Shown here one piece after another: positions 57,239 through 64,000 of a stretch of DNA of 64,000 nucleotides. Below the pieces are notes generated by a model. That model worked only from the letters and a program-made list of their open reading frames with translations, did not search any database and was not told the DNA's origin. A program made the position numbers and the translations under genes. Positions within the stretch are counted from its first letter, which is position 1, and the number at the start of each line of letters is the position of its first letter. The stretch is from the NCBI GenBank assembly GCA_036927565.1, contig JAYESD010000012.1, forward strand, positions 4,278,001-4,342,000, given 5' to 3'. The stretch comes from Tuctoria greenei. Lineage: Eukaryota > Streptophyta > Magnoliopsida > Poales > Poaceae.

Positions 57239-60058
57239 GTGACGCCCGGTTCCGAAAAATGAACCAAGCTAACGCATATGTGTGCCCAGGATGTTAATCA
57301 CACATACACGAGTGCAATCACAAATGATATACAGATAATTACCACAAGACAAGATTAATTAACCAAATTTTATTACACAAACCAGATTATCCTCGAATAC
57401 AAGCTCTAATGAATATTTATGACAAGTTCAACTAACGCAGCGTAAATAAACTAATTAAGCAAACTAAGCATAAGGGATAGCGCAGCTCCAATAACACCAC
57501 AGGCAAAGCTGACGGTAGACACGGCTTAGAACTCCGCATTATTGCCATTAAACTCACAATCCTGACCTGCAACTGTTGGGGGGGGGGGGGGGATTGCAAG
57601 AGTACATGTCGTACTCAGCAAGTGTGGAAAGTATGATATGTGGCTGATTCAAATGACGACAATAATAATGGCAAAGTGCTGAAAAGTACATTAAAACATT
57701 TGAAAAGCAATATATTACATGTATGTGAAATAAACCCATCATAATCATAAGTAATATCATAATATCAGTCTGAATTCACTACCATCATCAATAATTCCAG
57801 ATTTTACCATTGCCAAAAACCATATTCATTACCAAAAATTTATCCATAACCATAATACTGACCATAACCATCCCAAATACCATCCCAATACCGAGTTCCC
57901 TCTAATCATGGAAGTTGTCCAGGTGCTCATAACCGGGAGCACGGCTATCATGATAGTTTTAATACTCTGCAGAGTTTGTACCACTTTACCCACGTGTTCG
58001 TGATTTCATCACCTTTCGGTGACTAAGAATCTCCCTTATGCCCATGACCCATCGGTCATATTACACACTTCCGTTGGTGTGTGGCCAAGAGATCACAAAA
58101 TAGCCTTTACAAAGGGATTACTAGCCTATTTAGACCCCACTGAGGTTTCACCAGTGGCGATGTCTCTCGCAGAGCACATCTTCAACCAAGGGCCCCCTCT
58201 TGAGCCATTCGGATCCCAGGGTAGTCCCACCAATCATCAACAAACCCAATTCGAGTACCCCTTCCCCAAGCATCCCTAATGGTCCAAACAGCACTGGCAA
58301 AGACCTAATTAATCAGCTACGTCGTACCCATACTTGGCCTCGTGGTGGCACTGTAGTCCTGGCTTATTCTCGCATGAACCGGTCCTTAGATCTAAAGCTA
58401 GTGAAACCACCATAACATACAACCCATCCACATACCAGGCTTGCTTAGATCACCCATTACCATATCATGTTATCCAGTTCATGTTAATCATAATCTCATC
58501 CATGCATAATTAAATTGAGTGGTATAGTTGGTTTCCCATCCCAGTTGATTAAGCAAAGCAAAAGGTAAAAACCCTTCCTGACTCTCTACCATAAATTCCA
58601 GGTGACAAGGGTGGTTTAACAAATCTAGTAAACTACCTACCATAGGATTCCCCATCAAATTGACACAGGATGCAGTTTGCAAACAAAACATTTATTTTAA
58701 AACAAGATCAATATGCTTCAAGGACACTTGCCTTGCTCTTGCGGTTGATTAGGATCAAAGCCTTCAAACTCTTGGTGCTGTAGATCCTCCGCGGCACTCT
58801 CTAGTGCAAATCTGTCTAATCCACACAATAAACATACAAGACAAGAAACACAATCAAAGAGTGCACAAATATTACTCAATATGACATGACATGCATGATT
58901 AATGCAAATGCAAGCTAGAACTTGTTAATTGATTGCTTTTAATGATCACTAAATAGTTATAATAGATTTTACCAAGTTTATACAAGTTTGGAGTTGATTA
59001 GATCAAATTTTAGAATTAATTCAACACAATTTAACCAGAAAGATCGGACTAGTCCGCTAGGGACCGGACAAGTCTGCACTCTGCGAGATCAGCGGATTAG
59101 GGTTTTCTAGATTGACGTGAATTTGGAGATTAGGTGTTGAATTCACGTAAGGAAAAGATAATAGAAGGTATACCAGGTGTTTAGAACTCCAATAAATCAA
59201 GAAACTTGGAGGTAACACTTGGATCTTGATGATCTAGGGTTGGTGATGAACTTGGGGATGAATTGGTGGTGAAGAACGAAAACTTGGTGGAGATCTTGAT
59301 CCTCTTTCGTTTCCTCCTCTTCTTCTTCTTGCTTGGGATCTTCTCCTCCCTCCTTGATGGTGGCTCTCCGCGAACTAGGGTTTGGGTGGGGTGGAAAAGT
59401 GGCAAATAAATGTCAATCCAAGGGGCGGGGTTGTTTATATAGAGGTGGAGGCTAGGGTTAGATGGATTTCGAGTTTTGGGATGAGTAGAGGCCGGTTTAG
59501 AGTCCCACATGGGCTCTAAAAGAGTTAGGCACGACGTACCTAGGCCCACTTATCGTGGAACCCAAGAAACAAGTTGTAAAACAAAGGATCAATTCGGAGT
59601 CACAAAATATCGGACAAGTCCGGAAAGGACCGGACTAGTCCGAAGTCGTCCAGAGAGAAAATCGGACAAGTCTGGCCAAAAATCGGACAAATCCGAATTT
59701 AATCAGAGAGGAAAACGGACAAGTCCGCTGGAACACCAGACTAGTCCGGAAAAGTCCAAGGACTTAGCAAATATTCAAGGATTCTTGGAATATCGGACTA
59801 GTCCGACAAAATCGGACAAGTCCGAAAGTTTCCAGAGCCAAAATCGGACTAGTCCGCACCAAAAACGGACAAGTCCGATTTTAGTTAGAGAGAAATCGGA
59901 CTAGTCCTCAGCAAAATCGGACTAGTCCGCACTTTCCTGCATTTTAAGTGCGGTTTTGCTCCAAATCAATTTTAAACTCGTTCCTCTTGTTGTGGGTTAA
60001 TGTTAAACATGTATATGAGTGTATGTAGGGCATGATGCATGAAAATGAGGGTGTTACA
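57239..60058 (-). repeat. Chromo-B 5' LTR
   Basis: 2820 bp. Minus-strand TATA at 59435-59441. Palindromes: two at 59042-59077 downstream of the TATA, and about twelve at 59608-59932 upstream. It includes a 19-base stretch (TCCGATTTTAGTTAGAGAG, 59875-59893) that also occurs in the Sire-F solo LTR. A run of 17 G at about 57577-57593 differs from the 3' LTR. Confidence 0.92.
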
Positions 60059-60194
60059 GACCTAACAATAGCTTTAGCGTTCGGGCGAGTAGATCGTCTA
60101 GCAATGCTAAGATTCAAAAAAATGACAATATAACTTGTACAACATATGAATAATTTTGGAATAAAGCTGAAAAAGAATTGCACAACTTCGTTAT
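60059..60194 (-). other. Tat-A fragment between Chromo-B and the solo LTR
   Basis: No gene. It begins with the GACCT duplication of Chromo-B and ends with GTTAT, the duplication of the solo LTR. In inverse orientation it aligns with Tat-C about 27200-27345 (AAGAATTGCAC, ACTCGCC-GAA-GC). Confidence 0.7.
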
Positions 60195-61791
60195 TGAATG
60201 TGGCCTAGAGGGGGGTGAATAGGCCTTTTTGAATTTTAGTTGGAACCTGCAACACTTTGCAACTTGATCAAATATCGAGAAATCGTACTAGTCTGATAGT
60301 GTGCGGACTAGTCCGGTGCGTGCGGACTAGATCGATCAAGTTAGATCGATTATCTTGATCCTAGACTCTATGCAGCGGAAATATACTTGTAATTAGAGTG
60401 TAATACTTCTATGAAACTGGATATTGTAAAAGTTAACCTTATATCCAATGTTTTAACGTAATACGAACAAGATCAAATGAAACTCTAGATAGCAATGAAA
60501 AGTAAGGACAATATGCGCCAAGTGAAGACACAAGATTTTATCCCGTGGTTCGGTTCCCACAAAGGCAACCTACATCCACGTTGAGGAGCCCACGAAAAGA
60601 CCAGGTCTTCACCAACCCTAACCTCGTCAAATCGCCACGGAGGCCAATTCTCTTCAACTATCACAAGGGGTAAATCACCAAGTTCAAGGGGCCTTCTCAC
60701 AAGTTGAGGGCTCCACAAGATTACAAATCGAACACCAACAAGAACACACTCTTAAGATCAAAAATGAAATAACAGGAGTGTGTTAGAGAATCAAGCCCAA
60801 GAGATCAAACGTGTGGAATTGTGTCTCTCCTTTGATCCAAAGTGAATCCTCAAGGATTTGATCTTCCTTGCATTAGATTGCATGGAGAGATGTGTTTTCT
60901 AAGCTCTTGGAGGGTGCAATGGCGCAGGGAGTCGAGAGTATTGAAAGTAGGGCCGTGCACATCTTTTTATAGGGTGTTTCCAAAAGTTACCGTTAGGGTT
61001 TCGAGAGTTCGAACTAGTCTGTGGTGGAGTCCGAACTAGTCCGGTGTGCGGCATGTAGGAAACCCTAAGTTCTCAGGAATATCGGACTTGTCCGTCCTTG
61101 GGCGGACTAGTCCGATTTAGGCTCTGGAAAAGTTCGGACTAGTCCGGTCACTATCGCACTAGTTCGGCTGTGGTGAACCCTTAGTGAATTGGGGATAAGT
61201 CCGCACATGGAGGACTTGTCCGATTTTAGTTAGAGAGGTTATCGGACAAGTCTTGATATTATCGACCTTGTCCGATTTCTTGCAAAGCTGTGAAGTGTTG
61301 AAGACTAGTCCGCACTTGGGAGGACTAGTCCGATTTTGGTCAGAAAGATATCGGACTAGTCCATGGAGATATCGGACTAGTCCATGGAGATATCAGACTA
61401 GTCCATGGAGATATCGGACTAGTCCGGTCTGTGTAAACTTGGATTGTGCAGACAAGTCCGCACTCGGAGGACTTGTCCGATTTTGAACAGAGGGGATATC
61501 GGACTAGTCCAGGGTATATCGGACTAGTCCGAACCTGTATAAATTAGTGCAGTGAGTGAGTTTTCTTGTGATTGAGCTCTTGGGGTGTGTTTCTCTAACA
61601 CACTCCATACACAATGATCTAATCTATTCAGATCTTGAGCTCTTTTCCACATGGATCCTCATTCTCCTTTCTTTTTGTGCTTTCTTCATAAATTCATTAA
61701 GACATGCGCTCATCTCAATAAATTGGTTAGGATCTCATTTGTTTGTCATTAATCAACAAAAATCCACAAGGGATGCCTAGATGCACTTTCA
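60195..61791 (-). repeat. Solo LTR of Sire-F with perfect target duplication
   Basis: 1597 bp, minus orientation, TGAAAGTGCATCTAGG...CCACATTCA, flanked by GTTAT at 60190-60194 and 61792-61796. There is no internal sequence, so it arose by LTR-LTR recombination. The TATA-like box TATAAAAA is at 60964-60971 (minus). About twenty CGGACTAGTCCG-type palindromes lie at 61010-61540 upstream of it, including a near-tandem run of four ATATCGGACTAGTCCATGG units at 61348-61425; a further degenerate set is at 60285-60335. C-loop hairpin at 60202-60225. Confidence 0.92.
60202..60225 (-). other. U5 C-loop hairpin, Sire-F solo LTR
   Basis: On the element strand GGCCTA pairs with TAGGCC around TTCACCCCCCTC; the loop is two bases shorter than in the LTR at 1-1445. 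Confidence 0.7.
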
Positions 61792-61796
61792 GTTAT

Positions 61797-62133
61797 AGAC
61801 AAGAAGGAGAAGGATGATAAAAGAAAATGAGCCTGTACAAAATTAATGCATGTGGAGTCTGCTTTCACACAACAATGTCTTTAATTATAGGTCCAGATTA
61901 CAGGGGAGACAAGGACACACTTAGGGTATGGAACCAGGCCAAGTGTGCTATTCATCTTGTTCTAATCTAGGGTAGGTAAGCCACACTTTCAGTACAGGGA
62001 TCAAGTTAAATGTTGCTTGAACTACCCGGACCCTCTCGGAGGGGTCCGGATGTTCTCTCGGAGGACCTACCTGACTCTGTGTATAGACTCTATAACTTAC
62101 ATTGTGTGTAATTACAGACTCACCTCTATGAAA
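61797..62133 (-). other. Tat-A post-pol untranslated region
   Basis: No gene. In inverse orientation it matches Tat-C 26867-27190 (for example the GTACAGG and CCAGGCTAA words) and ends at the solo LTR target site. Confidence 0.7.
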
Positions 62134-64000
62134 CTAAGCATAAAACTTACGGAGGTGCTCGATGTTCCAAGTATTGAGAAGCGGAGTCTCATCCTCAGTT
62201 GTCAAGCGAACGCATCCGGGACGGGATACTTTGATCACTCGGAAGGGACCTTCCCAGCTGGGGGAAAGTTTGTTCATCCCTTCACGAGTCAGTATTCTCC
62301 GCAGCACCAAATCGCCTTCCTCAAGCTGTTGGTTGAGCACATGCCTTTGATGATAGCGCCAGAGCGCTTGGCGATAACTTGCATTTCGAAGAGCTTATTG
62401 GAACCTTCCCTCGTCGACGAGGTCAAGGCCTTCATGTCTGAGCTGGTCCTGTGCGGCTTCGTCGAAAATCCGAACTCGGAGTGACCCCATGGTGATTTCT
62501 GGAGGAAATAGTGCTTTAGCTCCTTACACCAGGAAAAAAGGAGTCTCTCGAGTTGACCGGTTAGGTGTTGTCCTGCTCGCCCACAGTGCGGACGGAAGCT
62601 CCTCTATCCAGTTGGCTCTGTGTTTCTTCAGACGCTCATAAGTGCGCGGCTTGAGTCCTTTCAATATTTCTTCATTTGCTCTCTCGGCTTGGCCATTACT
62701 TGTCGGGTGAGCTACTGATGCGTAGCTGACTTGTATGTCGAGGTCTTTGTAATACTCTTGGAATGTTGCACTTGTGAATTGGGTTCCATTGTCAGTGATG
62801 ACTCTATTCGGAACTCCAAATCTGCAGACTATGGACTTCAAGAACTTAATAATTGATTGCTTATTGATGGTGACAACTGGAGTAGCTTCCGACCATTTGG
62901 TGAACTTGTCGATAGCGACATACACGAACCTGTGACCTCCGATAGCTTTTGGAAAAGGTCCCAAAATGTCCATACCCCACATAGCAAATGGCCATGTAGG
63001 AGGTATCATTTGTAGCGACTAAGCTGGTGTGTGAATTTGTTTTCCGTGGAATTGACACGCTTCACACTTTTCACCAACTGAACTGCATCTTTGAGTGTTG
63101 TAGGCCAGTAGAAACCATGCCGAAAGGCTTTACCAACCAGCGTACGGGAGGACGCATTGTTCCCGCACTCGCCTCCATGGATCTCCGTGAGGAGCTCACA
63201 GTCTTCTTCCCATGCAATGCACTGCATTAGGATGTCGTTGGCACCGCACCGATAGAGATCCCCTTCTACCAGTGTGTATCTTTTAGCCAATCTGACGATC
63301 CGGTCAACAGATACACCGTCTTTAGGAAGGATGTTGTCTTTCAAGTAGCTTCAGATCTCTGAGATCCATGCATCAGAGCTAACTTGAGCTTCTGAGTCTT
63401 GTGTGCTAGGTTGCTCGGAGCTTCCCTTAGCACCTACGACCCTTGGTGGACATCATGGTAACAGGGCCACTAGGACTGCCAGTTTCAAGGTGCCGGTCTC
63501 GCTCCCTTCGCTCGGTTCGGCATGCTTAGTGGTTGGTCTTGATAATCTATAGATAAAAACTCCGTCGAGAGCTGGAGCTCCAATTGAAGCCTTCGTTGAG
63601 AGTTTGTCAGCTTCAACGTTGTTGAGACGCTGGACATGGCAGAGGTCCAGGATGTGAAAGTCCTTCTAGAGCTTCTGGACTTCAAGGAGATAAGTAGCGA
63701 GTTGAGGGTGGTTGCAGCTGCATTCACCTTTCACTTGCTTGATAATGAGCTATGAATCACCCTTCACCAGCATCTTCTTGACGCCATATGAAAGCGCCAC
63801 CTTGAGCTTGTAGATGAGAGCTTCATACTCCGCCATTTTGTTGGTCGCCTTGAAATCGAGGTGCACCATATATTTGACCTTCTCCCCGGTCAGAGCGAGG
63901 AGAAGTATTCCAGCTCCGGTCCCTTGCTTCTGCACCGAGCCGTCGAAGTAGAGGGTTGAGTGAGGCTCAGTGAAGACCGGGACCTTGGGTTCCGACTTCT
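62134..64000 (-). pseudogene. pol: Tat-A pol 3' part: second RNase H and integrase
   Basis: Minus-strand pol entering from the right edge. Archaeal-type RNase H (MQKQGTGAGILLL, NKMAEYEALIYKL, VKGDS) is at about 63970-63500. The integrase N-terminal zinc region is at 63344-63020 (GGECGNNASSRTLVGKAFRHGFYWP), the core at 63009-62524 (GMDILGPFPKAIGG, ITDNGTQF, NGQAERANEEILKG), and the C-terminal part at 62500-62134 (EGDLVLRRILTREGMNKLSPSWEGPFRVIKV). All three catalytic acids are present, in contrast to Tat-C. Breaks: TAG near 63750, TAG near 63665, TGA near 63350, a frameshift near 63010, and stops near 62526 and 62400. Tat-C pol (24935-26866) is the inverted homologue. Confidence 0.88.

Larger units (their letters stand above)
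3722..60058 (-). mobile_element. Chromo-B: Ty3/gypsy chromovirus (Tekay/Del-like), carrying nested elements
   Basis: Minus-strand element with LTRs at 57239-60058 (5') and 3722-6469 (3'), flanked by a perfect 5-bp target duplication GACCT (3717-3721 and 60059-60063). LTR ends are TGTAACACC...GGCGTCACA in element orientation. It has an initiator-Met PBS (57223-57235), gag with a CCHC knuckle, protease, RT, RNase H, integrase and a C-terminal chromodomain, in chromovirus order. The long LTRs of about 2.7-2.8 kb and the chromodomain fit the Tekay/Del clade. Tat-C (9754-33137) and Sire-D (34326-56874) are inserted in its coding region. With those removed it would be roughly 10.4 kb. The two LTRs have many differences and several indels, so the insertion is old. 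Confidence 0.9.
1446..64000 (-). mobile_element. Tat-A: Ty3/gypsy Tat-lineage element, host of the other insertions
   Basis: Minus-strand element surviving in three pieces: 1446-3721, 60059-60194 and 61792-64000 (continuing right of the window). It is recognised by matching the inverted Tat-C: pol with a second RNase H and integrase (62134-64000), a post-pol untranslated region (61797-62133 and 60064-60194, matching Tat-C about 26867-27345), and the antisense gene (1690-3716, matching Tat-C about 31716-29520). It is interrupted by Chromo-B, whose GACCT duplication flanks 3722-60058, by a solo Sire-F LTR, and by the Sire-F LTR at the left edge. About 2.2 kb present in Tat-C (roughly 27345-29520) is missing here, exactly where Chromo-B sits. 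Neither Tat-A LTR is visible. Confidence 0.85.

Noticed and set aside
57577..57593. G-quadruplex or regulatory meaning of the 17-G run (and the 13-G run at 47425)
   Set aside because: Single homopolymers, variable between copies and prone to slippage or sequencing error.
62017..62484. 155-codon ORF on the plus strand
   Set aside because: It is the opposite-strand shadow of the Tat-A integrase C-terminus, which has recognisable family motifs on the minus strand.

Overview
The window is plant nuclear DNA, most likely from a grass (Poaceae). It is made entirely of LTR retrotransposons; I see no host gene, rRNA gene, tRNA gene, CRISPR array or DNA transposon. The grass assignment is inference. 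It rests on three Sirevirus-type Ty1/copia families, two Tat-lineage Ty3/gypsy elements with an antisense gene, and a long-LTR Tekay/Del-like chromovirus, all CpG/CHG-eroded and stacked inside each other. I use the labels Tat-A, Chromo-B, Tat-C, Sire-D, Sire-E1, Sire-E2 and Sire-F.

Layout. The oldest layer is Tat-A (minus strand), surviving at 1446-3721, 60059-60194 and 61792-64000 and running off the right edge. A Sire-F LTR (1-1445, plus) and a solo Sire-F LTR (60195-61791, minus, TSD GTTAT) sit in it. Chromo-B (3722-60058, minus, TSD GACCT) is also inserted in Tat-A. Two elements are inserted in the gag-pol of Chromo-B: Tat-C (9754-33137, plus, TSD AATGT/AATGC, at the protease active site) and Sire-D (34326-56874, minus, TSD ATAGC, near the gag N-terminus). 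Sire-E1 (10170-20463, plus, TSD CATTA) lies in the 5' LTR of Tat-C. Sire-E2 (39076-49468, plus, TSD ATGTC/ATGTT) lies in Sire-D between pol and a third gene. The nesting is therefore four deep on two branches: A>B>C>E1 and A>B>D>E2.

Genes. Each complete element has two LTRs, a primer-binding site, gag, pol and a polypurine tract. Chromo-B pol ends in a chromodomain. Tat-C pol carries a second RNase H before the integrase. Sire-D encodes a 708-residue gag without a break plus a third ORF (36126-38288) downstream of pol. Both Tat elements carry a gene antisense to pol with a 78-bp intron in the same position and phase. Almost every other reading frame is broken, mainly by TAG and TGA codons that C-to-T change at CHG or CG sites would produce.

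Most interesting signals: (1) a U5 hairpin near the 3' end of every Sirevirus LTR here, with a C-rich loop and a stem that changes by paired substitutions between families; (2) the same CGGACTAGTCCG-type palindrome array in the LTRs of a copia Sirevirus and a gypsy chromovirus; (3) the spliced antisense gene of the Tat elements; (4) a promoter-like palindrome array in front of the third gene of Sire-D; (5) a TAG-GT at the start of the pol frame in three Sireviruses.
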